Shown here: positions 48,001-59,774 of the stretch, one piece after another
Numbering within the stretch: the stretch's first letter is position 1
Layout: each line of letters begins with the position of its first letter
Assembly (NCBI GenBank): GCA_030549335.1
Contig: JAUKPH010000017.1
Location: 8,207,501 to 8,271,500, forward strand
DNA: 64,000 nt
Direction: 5' to 3'
Origin: Pontederia crassipes
Taxonomy: Eukaryota; Streptophyta; Magnoliopsida; Commelinales; Pontederiaceae
The notes under the pieces: generated by a model
What the model saw: only the letters and a program-made list of their open reading frames with translations
Database searches by the model: none
What the model was told of the DNA's origin: nothing
Program-made: the position numbers and the translations under genes

Positions 48001-51000
48001 TCATAGACTTTTGATGTAGTTACACTTAAATAGCAAATTGACTCGGTTCAAACACGAGAGTGGAAGAACCGAAGAATACCTTTTCACGAGAGTGAGAGGG
48101 ATTCACTTTTAATGTTAGCATCGGAATATAGATTATAAGGAAGTAGCATCTATTCACCAAGTTCACCATAAAATGATCCATCGTGCCTCTACTTTACATA
48201 CCATTTAGTAACACAACTTTTAATTTCGAGATTAATTTTCTTTAGATTATCAAAGTTAAACACAAAAACAACCAAAGAAATTATCAATCCAAAATTACTA
48301 AATACACATCATTGCTTTTCAATCATTTACGTTTACTTGTCATTCATTTCCACAAACCGAACTCCTTCGATACGAATAGTGAAAAACGTCCAACACTCTC
48401 CTTGTGGTTTGGCCCCAATATGTACATCAACGACGGCTGTATACTTACAACCTGAGTAGTATAGTTGGCATCTCCCTCCTGAAGCCAGTCTGCTGGAAGC
48501 ACTGCCTCCACTGGATCTCCACCTTGTTGTTTTCCTACTACATGATCATCTTAGCTTGTCGACGCTATCCCACCTGAACCTCCGTGAGGTGGTGAGAATC
48601 CTCCTCCCGATCAAGCTGAACGATCGTCTCCAAAGCCTCGATCCTCCGTGCCTCCCGGGCCATTCGGATCTATCTCTGGCGATCCTAAAGGAAACGCCTC
48701 AGGCTGAGGAGCTCGGCAGCTAGAGTCCTAGCTGCCGAGTCTAACACCACAACACTCTACCGGTGCTTGGCCACCATCTGTGTAAAACCATCCTCCAAAA
48801 GTCAGGACCGCTCAAAGCAAAAGATGGATCTCAGAGATTGACCATCATTGGACCTCCGAGTAAATTACATGATTAGTCCCCCAACTTTGAGTCGTTTTCA
48901 AACTAGTCCCTCAACTTCAATTTGTAACCAAAACGTCCTTCATCTTTGATTTTCTTGCACAATTAGTCCTCTTGACCGGTGATAGTGGATTTCCTAATTA
49001 CCTTGCATACGTGGCCGACACGTGAGCCATTTTTCTCTTATCCATGTCATTTAAGTCATCCACATCATTTAACGCTACAAAATCGGGTAAATTACACGGA
49101 TCGTTCCCTAACTTTGAGTCTATTTCTAAACGATCCCCTAATTTTGATATTATTGCACGATTCATCCACTTGATCGGTAGAGACAATCTTCTGATTATCT
49201 TGCTGACGTGACGTAATAAAATATAATCAAAAAATTTAACTAGCTGACATCACATGATAAAAAATAATATTATAAAAATTTAAGGGCGTGGGCGAGCTGG
49301 CAGAAGGGGGTGCCGGCCCCCCTCTCCAAACTCACCCTCCGGCGAGTTGGCACAGGGGGCGTCAGCCCCCCCCCCGCTCGCCCTCTGGCGAGTTGACACA
49401 AGGGGCGCCAACACCCCCTCACGAGCTCGTCGGTGTCCTCTATCATTTTTTATTTTTTTATTAATTTATATAATATTTTATTAATATTATATTATTTTTT
49501 TATTGTGCCATGTCAATAAACTCCGCCTATGTTTTATAGTCGGTTCCAAGCCTGGATAAAGGAGGGTTGTGTTAAGCCCCGACAGCCAGCGTAAAACCCT
49601 GTCGAATCTCATGAACATGGATCAACGAGTCGTATGATCCATGTAGCCGACCCCACCTAGTGGGATAAGGCTCTGTTGTTGTTGTTGTTGTTGTGCCATG
49701 TCAATAAATTAATTTTTTTATTATATTTTATTACGTCACGTCAGCAAAATAATAGGGAGACTGTCTCTTACCGGTCAAGTGGATGAATCGTGCAATAATA
49801 TCAAAGTTGGGGGACCGTTTAGAAATCGACTCAAAATTAGGGGATGAGCCATGTAATTTATCCGATTTTGTAACGTTATATGACGTGGATGACTTAAATG
49901 ACATGGATGAGTGAGAAACGGCTCACGTGTCGGCCACGTACGCAAGGCAACCGGGAAACCTACTATCACCGGTCAAGAGGACTAATTGTGCAAGAAAATC
50001 AAAGATGAAGGACGTTCTGATTACAAATTGAAGTTGAGGGACCGATTTGAAAACAACTCAAAGTTGGGGGACTAATCGTGTAATTTACCCTTGGACCTCC
50101 ACAAAAGGGGTGTGGTTTGAAAACGGTCGGTCCATGGCTCGGACATCAGCAAGCTAGTGGGCTTCAACTAATTCAATGGAGCCAAGGAACTTGTCCAAGG
50201 TCTAGATCTGGATGAAGGTGCCGCCGTGCTCCGCCAAGTGAATTTGCATTTCGTGATCGAGAAGACCGACAACAACTGAGAGTCAATGAAATCTCTAAAT
50301 CTCTCTGCTCCAAGATCTCTCCCATGTCGTCTGGTGGGGCGATCATCCATGTCAAGTGTGCCATTGAAGTCGCCCCCGATCAACCAACGGGCGTCTGAAA
50401 GATGAAGACGGGCAACCGAGAGCTCCTCCCACATGTCGGCCCGAAAAGACTCCAAGCTTAGGCCGTAGACACAAAAGAAGAGGTAGGAGGAAACATCCAT
50501 GCTACATCTCAAGTGGGCCGACATCGAGAAGCGGGTCATCCACGAGTCCACCAGGATAAACAGATCAGTCCGCCAACCAATGATACAACCACCGGAATGC
50601 CCCACTGAGCTGAGAGATGTCTTGTGACAGCCAGGAACCACTAATATGCTCCCATATCCGAGTGCTACATTCCTCCCACTCCCTCAAATAGCGGCCAAGG
50701 ATTCAGCGCCTTCCCTCATCGCCGAGGCCGCGAATATTCCATGTCAGCACCTTCATAGGAAACCGTAGTCGTCCCACCTGTAGGTGACCCACTACCCACT
50801 GTTGTCCGATGTTAGGAGCCAATGTTGTCAAAATCGCGAGTTAACTCGTAGAGTCGGCTGGTTTTACGATGTTAATAGGGAAAACCGAGTTGGATCGGTC
50901 GCCAACTCGGTTTTGTCCAGCACGCGATAGGTCGTAGACTCGGTTCGTACGACGTGCTGCCGTGCCAACCTTTTTCTTATTAAGGGCATAACTCATTTTG

Positions 51001-54000
51001 CCCTAACCATTCGATCCATCTCTGTGCCGCCGTTTGTTGTTGTCGCCAGTCGCTGCTGTTTTGTCCAGCACCCGATAGATCGTAGACTCGGTTTGTACGA
51101 CGTGCTGCCGTGCCAACCTTTTTCTTGTTAAGGGCATACCTCATTTTGCCCTAACCATTCGTTCCATCTTTGTGCCGCCGTTTGTTGCTGTCGCCGGTCA
51201 CTGCTGCCGGTGCTGTTGGTGTCGCCGGTCGCTGCTGCTGGTGCTGTTGGCGTCATTGGACGTTGCTGCCCCTGCTGTTGCTGTCGCCGGTTGCTGCCCC
51301 TGCTGCTGCTGCTACTGCCGCCGCCACCTATTGCTTGCCACTCGCCAGGTTTCTGTCCTCTCACGCCTTCTCCCTACCTTTCGACCTCTTCTCACAGCTC
51401 CGGGACGTTCTCTTCTGCTCGCAAGCAGAAGAGAGCGAGTCCTCTCTGCTCACGAGCGATGAAAAACCAGAGAGCTCACATGGCTTGTGAGCCCTCTGCT
51501 TGCTGCTGCTGGTTACTCTCCTCCCTCACTCCTTTTCCTGCATTTTTCCTCCTTCCCTCTCTCCCTGTAGAGCAGTCCTTGCTCTCTCCAGAGAGTAACC
51601 TTTTTTGGGTAGGTGGAAGTCTTGTCCCAACTGCTCCTCTCTGACTCATCCTCTCTATTCAGGAGAGAGGATACAGTCTTTTCTGGATTTGCATAAAGAC
51701 AGGCAATAGAGAGGGTAGTCTTTTTTTTCTTGATTTCCCAACAGGAAAAGACTTTGTACTCTCTCTACTGCAGCATACGTTTTGTTTAAACTTTTTGGTT
51801 CATATTTTTTTCATGCTCTTTTTTAAATGTTTTGATTTTCTGCAGTTTCAAGGTATTACTAATTTATTAATTATTATAACTTATTAAATCATTAAGTATT
51901 TCTACATTTTCTGAATGATATTTAATTATTAATTTACAAATAAATTAGGTGATAAGCAAAAATAATATTAATTTAATTTAAAATATAATTTGGTAGAATC
52001 GACCACGTCGTGCTACGATCTCACGTTTTACGTGTTCACCCAGCCTTTTTGTGTCGACTCCGATTTACGAGTTTGACAACATTGTTTAGATCCACCCCTC
52101 GCGAGCAACAAGAGTCGTTGGTGAGGGCGATGAATGCCAAGGGGCCTTCTCAGGGGGTCCAGCCGCACCGGAAACCTGTCGACGAAGAAACCTCGAGGAC
52201 CGGGGAGGAGGGCAGTCTCGTTGTCTGCCCGAGTCCAGGCGGTTATTGAAGACGATGAGGTGTTGGCCGCCTGCTACGGCACGGCGAGGATGGAGGCGGC
52301 CGCCTTCTACGGCTGGGAAGAGGCCGCCCTGCAATGCCGCCGACGCCGGTAGACACGCGGGGCGAGCCTCTCTCGGCCGCTGCTTCATCGCCTGGGGGTC
52401 TGGCCACCGTGGGGAGGATTCCAGTTGCAGATGGTGACTGGGGTCGGCGCTACCTCCATGTGGGTTGCAGTGGTGGTCGTTGAGTGGTGGTGCAGGTGTG
52501 GAGGGGGGGAGGGAGGTACCGCTGCGAAGCCAACACCCCGGCGAGGAGGTCGCCGGAAGCAGAGGCAGCTGAGGGTGAGGTGGACGGGCGGCTGCCGGGC
52601 TGCTGGAGGCGACGTGGTGCGAATCGGGTGGTGTCCGGGCCGGGTTCCAGAGGAGGTTTGGGTGTGGTTTGGAGGAGGCCCGGGCCAGGTGTGTAAGGAT
52701 TGGGAGTGATGTTGGTTGGACACGGGTTCATGGGGTTGGGCGCGAGTCTGGCTGGGTGGGCGCTGGTTGCGTGACGTGGAGGAATGGGGTGGCTGGTTTG
52801 ATGCGTTGACTGCCGTGGTGGTATGAGGTGGCAGGGGAGGGGTATGGGTGGGGATATGGTTGGAGAGGGGGGGCGTTTGAATTAAAGTTCGGTCGTACGT
52901 CTCCCCACGTGTCCCTCTCACGTGTTGCTCCAAGGGCTCCGGCCAGGGCTGCCTGCTGGAAGACGCCACCGTGCCGCAAGCGACCACTTCGGCCCACGAG
53001 CCCAACGGACCAGCACACTGGAGGTGGAGTAGGTATCTGCTGTCATCGATGCTCAGGATGATCAACGGAGGAAGGCAGCTTCCAGTCTGCAATGCGACCT
53101 CAACAGAAACGGCGGACAGGTCTGTTGAGCCAATCGTCAGCAGGGAGAGCGACAGAGGGGTTCCGATGGCCAGCACGACCTCCGGTTGCAGAGGTGGAGG
53201 GGAATATCCCGGATGTCGATCACAGTCCTTGCTAGAGCCCGGCAAGGCACCGTCCTCTCGCCATGGACGCCACCTGATGGAACAGTCCAACAAGACGGGA
53301 GACAGGCAAGGCCAGGAGGGTCTCCCGCTGCTGGGGCGAGCTGGGGGCAAGGAGGCAGAGCGCTGGTGGCAGGTTGCTCACGTGAAAAGGAGGTGAGGCG
53401 CCGACAGGTGCCACTACTGCCGTTCGAATGGCCGACAGTTCCATGGGGCTGACCGCGGGTTCGCCGACGAGACAGAAATGGAGGAAGTCCCTAGCCTGCT
53501 GCATCAACGGCAACCAGGGAACGACGACACGATCACCTCCTCCCCGACGGTCGCACCAGCATCATGCACAACTGGCCTCCTCCGGCGGGAAAGGTGGCAG
53601 AGAGCTCGACAATGTCCTTCCTTCCCACACTCACGAGACACCTGAGGGGAGACGTACATGAGCGGGCGAAGTGGACCTCCCCAAGGCAGCAGAAACAATG
53701 GGTGGCCGGCAGGCGATTGGAGCGCGATCGAGAGATGGCCGACTGCCCATTGCTCAGTTGTTGTAGTCGCAGCCTCATCCCGGCCAGATGATGGACGGGT
53801 CACAACTAGCTGGCGCCGCCGGCAGGGGCTACCGGAGATGGAAAGGATGGTGCTGTCAGCAGGGGTTGCGGAGACGGCTGGTGGCGCCGCCGGTAGGGGC
53901 TACCGGAGACAAGCGATTAGTCACAACTCAAGGCCGACAACATTCTTTTCTATTAGTTCTTTCATTCGGATTACTCATGCATTTTGTTTGAAGTAGAATA

Positions 54001-57000
54001 TTCCTTGAAGCAACCTTATACCATTCCATTTGTAAGAGAATTGGAAGTCTTGACTTTATTAGCAAAAACAAAAAAGAAAGAAACTCTTGCCTACTTCTAA
54101 AATGTCACAACTCTGAACCCAACTATCTAATGACTGCGGACTGTAAGTTCAGTAAAAGAACATATGCAAGTGGTTGTGAATTAAAAAACTGATATAAACA
54201 AATCATAGCGATACAACCTCCAAATACATAAAAAAATCAGAATGGAAACAACCTGACAAAATCATAGTTATTTTATAAGCAAACTTATATCAATATCGAA
54301 GAGGCCGAAGCATCAAGAAAGAGAAACAGAAAGATTTTCCACATTAAAAGATAAAAGATTATACAATCAAGAAAACTGCTCAATATTACCTTGAGGTTAT
54401 GATAAGAAATGTCCTCAACTCGATGATGTAAAGGCAAATTGTTTTGTAAAGAAACAAAGACCTCTAATAATCGCTTCCTGGAATGGAATAGAAATTGTAT
54501 ATGAGATACGAAATTTATAAGAGTCCTCCAAGATCATATGATTCTTCCGAGCATTCCACTTTCATTGATATGAATGCAGTCTGATTGATCATCTCCCAAC
54601 TAAAGTGCATAATCAAGCATGACACAAAAATTTCAATGACAATAATAAGACTTATTCATTACTTGCACAGAGACGACTCTGTAGATGGAGAGAATGCCCC
54701 TTTCGAGGAAGTGCCTTGTTTTCTCCCAGTTGTTCCCAGGACAACTTCATACAAACCACACTTGTTCCAACATATTGAATACCTATGAACAGAAGTCATA
54801 CAGAGAACTCATTGTGTCATATACTATATTTTAGGTTATAGGGGTATCGGATGCATGATGAGGACAGATACAACCCATTGATTACCCGCATTTCAAAGTG
54901 GGTGCACCACTAGGAGACTGGAACTCTTGTGGTGGACAAGGAGCTTCAGAAATGGATGGCTGAACTAGAAATGTTAAGTTTCCACATGTGAGTTATTACA
55001 ATATACAAGATATCATAATTCAAAACGTAAATCACAAACCTTAAAGGGTCTCAACTGGCTATAAACTGGGCAAGTAACACGGTTATGAATTGCTATTCCA
55101 AGAAAATCTACCATTGAGAATTTTGCAGGAACATCAGAAGGGGATTTGGCCACAGTTATTGTGGAGATATACACAGGTTGTAAAATGTGTGAAAGCAGAC
55201 CACCTGTCAGCAGTACAAATAAAGCAAACACCAGGAGAATAAGATAGATTAGATTTCGGCATATATAATTCTCTCTCTCTATATATATATATATATGAAA
55301 ATTATATAGTTCTTTATGACAAAACGGATATATCAAATTAGCAGAATAAAAGAAATGGGTGATACAAAATGCTCATAGTTTTCCATAGTAAATCATAATT
55401 TAGTTTGATATATAAACATTTGAAATTGAACAACTCAAGTTAAAAAGGACTACCCTTACCTCCTTGAAGGAATCACTCTTAGGTCTTAACTATATAGATT
55501 ATTTAACCTAACATAACTTGACACAAAATCTCTTTCAGGAAAAGTCAAGATACAAACCTTGGATTCCTACAGCATTCCAGCGAATTATCTTATCAAAGCA
55601 ACTCATGGACAAAGTTGTGTCACCACGTCCAGGCTTCTTTTGGACATTGGAAGAAACTTGAGGATAATCATTTGAAGAACAATCTACAACCTCCTTCTTG
55701 GTGGATTCGTTTTCACGTTGAAGTGATGTATCTCTTCCTGCAAAGAAGATAAGGGCACAACGGAATACAAAAAGTACCACACAAGTTTTTAGTCACCATA
55801 AATAATTACATATATTAAGGACAATATCAGAAATACTGGATAGTTTCTTTTCCAAGGGTTATTGCTGCCAATTGAATATTTCTTTTCAAGGTACAAACAA
55901 TCAGACACAACAGGCTCGCACTTTTTTCTTTTGAAAACAGAAAGAGCGACCAGCAAACAGTAACAGGTTATGGGGCCCCTCTGGGTTTCCACCCTATTGA
56001 TAAAAAAGAAGAACGTATCCACAATATACAAAAACGAAGTTACATCGGAGCTAACCAATGGCCCCTAGCTGACTTCGTAAGAGACTATGCAGATAAAACT
56101 ACTGGTGCTTTCTTAACACTCGAACACAAAATCCCCAAAACAATCAAAAGATTTTCCAGATTAAACTTCCAATTGTTCAGGCATCCTTTTTTTGTCTTCT
56201 TGGTATCATATTTTTTCCATGTCAATTAGTTTTTTTATCTCACTAATAATGAGGTGTTTATTTTTGCCGGCCTTAAACTTACAAAATGATAACATATAAC
56301 TAAATATGTCATATGGGTAGCTAGCTGCAGAGAACTTACGCCTTTTTCCTGTGATTTTGTCGTTGTGCAGCAAGCTTCCATCAGCTTGACATTCATGCAC
56401 ATGTGTGGCTGGCAAATCAGAATACGAAAGAATTCCGCCTACAAATCACGATGTATCAGAAGCTACATGAAAGAGGGATCGTGCATCCTAATCGCACCTA
56501 AGGAGAACTACCAAAGATCTCATACAGGGAAGCTGGGAGATATACATGTGCAATCGCCAACCAGGATTCAACTTGTACATTCTCTCGCCAGTACAACCAG
56601 TATCCAAACCAAGAGCTGATCTCGATGCATCGCCTAGCCCCGAATCACCTTCACTACATGCATTCTCACTACTGACGCGCACGAGACGTCCGATTTCGGA
56701 GTAGAAGAACCTGTTCGATAGTAAAGATTCAATCTTCCTTTGCATTTTGCGTTCAAGTTCTGAAGCAAAGTTGAGACTTCTGACAACAACAAAAAAGAAA
56801 ACAAAAAATTGACACACAGGACGAACAGATAGAAGCATGGCGGTAACCTCAAGAGCGATCGCCGAGCAATGATCTCTGCATGGGAGTCGTGGACGACGTC
56901 GCCTTTCGTGCTCAAGAGTGAGCCCCCTATACACTTGGTCCCGGTCCCCATGGCCACGACTTCGATACCTGAGATGCAATCGACAGCGTTAGGAACTACC

Positions 57001-57284
57001 GCGCCGAGATGGACAAGTGAAAAAAAAAAAAAGAACCGATAGTGGATGCGGCAACGGCGACCATTGGAAGGGGATGAAAGGAGAAAGGCAGCCAGGACGG
57101 TGGTCTCACGGCCCTGCGGCTTGCCCTTCTTCGGGAGAGAGCGGTAGAGGGAGAGCACAGCCTCGGATATCTTCTCCCCCCATTGCCGCCGTTTCTCTTC
57201 ATTCTCCTCCAAGTCCTCCTCGTCCATTTCCTCCGCCGGCGGCGGCGGAGGCCGCAAGGTCGAAGGCAGGGGAGCGGCGGCCAT
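45005..57284 (-). CDS. TAD1: tRNA-specific adenosine deaminase (TAD1/ADAT1 family)
   Basis: Members of this family convert adenosine 37 of tRNA-Ala to inosine. Ten exons fit in phase: 57062-57284, 56848-56968, 56526-56710, 56340-56438, 55558-55737, 55040-55203, 54886-54959, 54663-54782, 54390-54477 and 45005-45172, giving 473 residues. Exon 2 holds [13 protein letters not shown] and the zinc/catalytic motif [10 protein letters not shown]. The exon 3-4 junction gives SQLPCG with the second zinc ligand. Exon 5 gives [17 protein letters not shown], close to the usual MSCSDK with Ser replaced by Phe. Later blocks include [22 protein letters not shown] and [10 protein letters not shown]. The last exon ([22 protein letters not shown]) lies 9.2 kb beyond exon 9 because a LINE with nested transposons fills the intron. 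The C-terminal ~20 residues after ESFCQK look unlike the family, so the end may differ. Confidence 0.88.
47690..48450. other. unclassified insert between the RT and linker segments of LINE B
   Basis: About 760 bp of AT-rich sequence unlike the GC-rich LINE on either side, sitting where LINE coding sequence would be expected to continue. I recognise no terminal repeats or proteins. It is probably another transposon fragment. Confidence 0.4.
49285..49430. repeat. GC-rich three-unit repeat in the foldback element
   Basis: Three imperfect units of about 50 bp with the pattern GGCGAG-TGGCA-A-GGGG followed by CGCCAGCCCCC-like runs, starting near 49288, 49340 and 49390. The composition contrasts sharply with the AT-rich DNA around it. 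Confidence 0.75.
49521..49690 (+). mobile_element. (TTG)n-tailed SINE, copy 3, inside the foldback element
   Basis: A 170-bp SINE in plus orientation ending in a TTG-repeat tail. The 18-bp direct repeat TTGTGCCATGTCAATAAA lies at 49503-49520 and 49691-49708; the first few bases are ambiguous with the tail. GGTTCCAAGCC near 49544 resembles a pol III B box. It is the youngest layer of a three-deep nest: SINE in foldback element in LINE in TAD1 intron. Confidence 0.88.
50820..52084. mobile_element. inverted-repeat DNA transposon (hAT- or Mutator-like), non-autonomous
   Basis: A 1265-bp segment between LINE B pieces. It starts CAATGTTGTCAAAATCG and ends with the inverted form (TTTGACAACATTG). 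TIRs of CA-TGTTGTCAAA type are frequent in plant hAT-like elements. The flanks GTTAGGAGCC and GTTTAGATCC match at 7 of 10 bases, so a decayed target duplication is possible but unproven. The interior has a 148-bp tandem duplication, GCTGCTG-rich sequence giving open frames on several strands, and an AT-rich right end. No transposase is recognised. Confidence 0.7.
50911..51206. repeat. 148-bp tandem duplication
   Basis: The stretch from 50911 (TTTTGTCCAGCACGCGATAG) repeats from 51059 (TTTTGTCCAGCACCCGATAG) with few differences, giving a period of 148 bp. Both units end in GCTGCTG-rich sequence. Confidence 0.88.
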
Positions 57285-57289
57285 GGAGA

Positions 57290-58500
57290 ATGGTTACATT
57301 CCTCGAACACGAAGCCCCAACGTATTCCCAATGGGGGGTTTTGTCGAATTGGGGTTTGGGTTTAGGGACAATGTTGCGATGTGCCATTTGATTTTTTTTA
57401 TCCCGGCTAAAAAATAGATTAATGAAAACATTAAATAAAAGATAATTTAATGAGGTCTAAAAATGATGAGAAAAAAATGCATTTGTGAATGTTTTTGTCA
57501 ATAATCGGATTTTAAATTTATGGTGCTACCGTAACCGTAAGTGTAATTTCACATGTAGACAAGGCAAATATAAATTTAAAGGACAGCTGAACTGGGTCGG
57601 GTCTCACTGCATCAGTCCGGACCTAGTTATAGTCAGGTATCGAGTTTCTTGATCCGGTCCTGACTCCGACCTCGGTCCCGGTCGGAACCTAGGATCGGGA
57701 CATATCCAGAAAATTGAGAATCAATTCGAAAAAGAATCGAAAAATTTAAAAAGGAAGAGGGACGTTCAACGTCTGTAATCCACAAGCCGAACAAAAGGAA
57801 GAGGGCTGACGTCCATAATCCGACGTCAGTAATCCGAAGACCGAGCGGGAGGAAGAGGCCGACGTCCGACGACTCGTGAGGGAAGCAACGAAGCATATGG
57901 ATTTAGGGCATGGGATAGGGAGCACGAGGCATCGCCACACCGGGGCGGAGCAATTCGAGCGGAGAGCAATGGAGCAGGGGCGTTGGGATCACGAGAGCCT
58001 AGTAGCATATTGCCGACGTCACTTCGCCTAAACTCAAGAGATCGAGCGGCAGTGACGGAGAGGGCACGGGAGGGCCTATCGAGACTTGAGAGCGACAAGA
58101 GGAGAGAATGAGAGATTTAGGGTTAGGGCACTTGCGCACAAGTCGGCGATTCGACGAATGTGGTTTAAGGTTTTTTACTTTTTTTAGTTTTTACTTTTAG
58201 AAATAAATTATTAATAATATTAATAGAATACAAAAAACCACGTCGGATCGTGGGTCCGTGTTTTGGAAGCTGCACTTGGCCCTGACCCGAAACCCGTTGG
58301 GTTTCACGAGAACCAGAACCGTTCATAGATCGGTTCTAACTGGTCTAAGAATATTTTCCGAAAAATCAGTCCAGGTCAAACTGGATCGACTCTGTTTCTG
58401 CTCTCCCCTATAAAATTATTGATAAAAAATATTTATTATATTCTTAAGGAATTTAACGGACTTTCATCCCATTAAAAATAGGGTGGACGCTTCTATCTAA
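57290..58500. other. TAD1 upstream region and unclassified repeat-like DNA
   Basis: The first ~150 bp upstream of the TAD1 start probably hold its promoter and leader. From about 57580 to 58420 the DNA is enriched in words such as GGTCGGAACC, GAACCAGAACCG and GGTTCTAACTGG on both strands, as in the ends of some plant DNA transposons. I could not define terminal repeats or a target duplication. Frames here are not recognised. Confidence 0.4.
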
Positions 58501-58639
58501 GTTGGATGTCGTCGGATGATCGATCAACAACTCACGCAAATAGGTATGGCTCACTAGATGGTTCAACACAGCGATTCAACGGACAACAACCAGTTCACTC
58601 GCCGTTAATAGTCAGTTTAGAGGAACAAGACAACAGCCA

Positions 58640-59325
58640 TGGATGGAGCTTCCACACGCTGCCTCGGCGTAGCTCGACCTCACCGCCTTGACGGAGCTCG
58701 ACCTCACCGCCATCGCTGCCCTCGACCTCGCCGTCGTCACCGCCCTCATCAGCGCCATTGCAATTCTTGGGAACGAAAACGACCTTGTCGACCTCGCCTT
58801 TTGTGTCTTATCTCATGCTCATCCTCCCTCCTCTCACGCCTGTACCAAGAAACGGGGCACACAGTCTCAACTCCACCTCGAATTCGTTCGTCATCGTCGT
58901 CCTCAACTTCGCCCACTATCGTCTATCACCGCCCTCGACCTTGCCTATCGTCGCTGCCCTTGACCTCAGCGTTGTCACCACCCTCGCTGACCTCAACCTC
59001 CTCATTGTCACTACCCTCGACCCTCGTCCACGGCCCTCAACCTCCTCGCCACCAGCGTCGACCTTGCTCACCGTCTTCTGACGTCGCCACAGCCACCTCG
59101 CCACCAGACCCACATCATTGTTGCTTAGACCTCGCGCAGCTTGCCGGATCTACTCGTAACCCGTCGAGACTCACATCAATGTTGTGGTACCACTATGCTC
59201 AGACTCGTCACCTAGCCGACCTCACCGCTTGGCCGACGCTGACCTCGCCATTCCCGACCTTGCCAACTGACCTCCCAGGAACTTTTTTCCTTCCACTCGA
59301 GCCCTGCGTGAAGTTTGAGTGAACC
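58640..59325 (+). repeat. GC-rich degenerate CTCGACCTC repeat region
   Basis: Imperfect short units built on CTCGACCTC-CCGCC-TCG are repeated through 58660-59090 and keep several frames open, one giving 227 residues rich in Pro, Ser, Arg and Thr. The peptides have no domain and change composition with frame, so this is a simple-repeat by-product and not a gene. Confidence 0.6.
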
Positions 59326-59711
59326 TCATTTTCGATCTGTCCAATTTAAGGCGCGTGTCCACCTCAATAATTCAAATTAAGCTTCAGTGATAAATAACTA
59401 GTCAAATAAATATGTAATCCTTATTTTCATAAGGCTCATAACACAAGTTCACCAATGACCACCCATCACACAATAGAAAAATAGAAACCTTCTATTTTTT
59501 TTCTCTTTTATCTATTTTTAAATTTGGCAAAGAAGATTTTGAGTTTTTCCTTTTTTTCAGAGAAAACGTAATATTAAAACTCCGGGAATGCAGAATGGCT
59601 ACGGACGGATGTACTTTTACCTTACAAATCGAAAGGTCGGATCGAGTTCACGCATAGAGAATTTCGTGCGTACGGCACGAAACCGCTTAACGTGTGCAAA
59701 TATTACGAGGC

Positions 59712-59719
59712 TATAAAAG
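59712..59719 (+). promoter_or_regulatory. TATA box of the remorin gene
   Basis: TATAAAAG lies 63 bp upstream of the remorin start codon, which would put transcription start near 59745. It rules out the in-frame ATG at 59694 as the start, because that ATG is upstream of the TATA box. Confidence 0.75.
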
Positions 59720-59774
59720 AGCTCTCCGGCACGGCAATCTTTCGCACGCACTCAGGGTCAGAGAAGATCTATTA

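Larger units (their letters stand above)
48858..50090. mobile_element. foldback Mutator-like element inside LINE B
   Basis: A 1233-bp element flanked by a perfect 10-bp direct repeat TTGGACCTCC (48848-48857 and 50091-50100). The ends are long inverted repeats of roughly 350-400 bp: 48858-49210 (GAGTAAATTACATGATTAGT) against 49735-50090 (the reverse complement begins GGGTAAATTACACGATTAGT). Long inverted repeats with a 9-11 bp duplication fit foldback-type Mutator-like elements. There is no transposase. The centre holds a GC-rich three-unit repeat (49285-49430) and a SINE (49521-49690). Sequence on the two sides joins into LINE B, so it landed in the LINE. Confidence 0.87.
45856..53935 (-). mobile_element. 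long L1-type LINE (copy B) in the last TAD1 intron, carrying nested insertions
   Basis: A non-LTR retrotransposon on the minus strand, same sense as TAD1. Its poly-A tail is the T run at 45856-45863. From 5' to 3': ORF1-like GC-rich sequence (52085-53935) with zinc-knuckle pieces near 53600-53720 ([25 protein letters not shown] in another frame); the endonuclease domain at 50168-50641 ([22 protein letters not shown]); the linker (48450-48857, [20 protein letters not shown]); reverse transcriptase at 46973-47686 with YADD ([23 protein letters not shown]); and a C-terminal region at about 46400-46870. Frames are interrupted, so it is not active. It is split by elements at 48858-50090 and 50820-52084 and by an unclassified segment at about 47690-48450. 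The 5' edge is approximate and no target duplication was found. Confidence 0.85.

Noticed and set aside
51128-51644. Several overlapping open frames of 78-144 residues
   Set aside because: They come from GCTGCTG/CCGCCG-rich sequence inside an inverted-repeat transposon and have only low-complexity peptides.
52385-53350. A 321-residue open frame on the minus strand that looks long enough to be a gene
   Set aside because: It is Pro/Ser/Thr-rich with no domain and overlaps several equally open frames in GC-rich DNA. It sits between zinc-knuckle and endonuclease pieces of a LINE, so it is ORF1-region sequence and not a host gene.
58639-59322. A 227-residue open frame upstream of the remorin gene
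   Set aside because: It is built from degenerate CTCGACCTC-type repeats, has alternative open frames of similar length and no domain.
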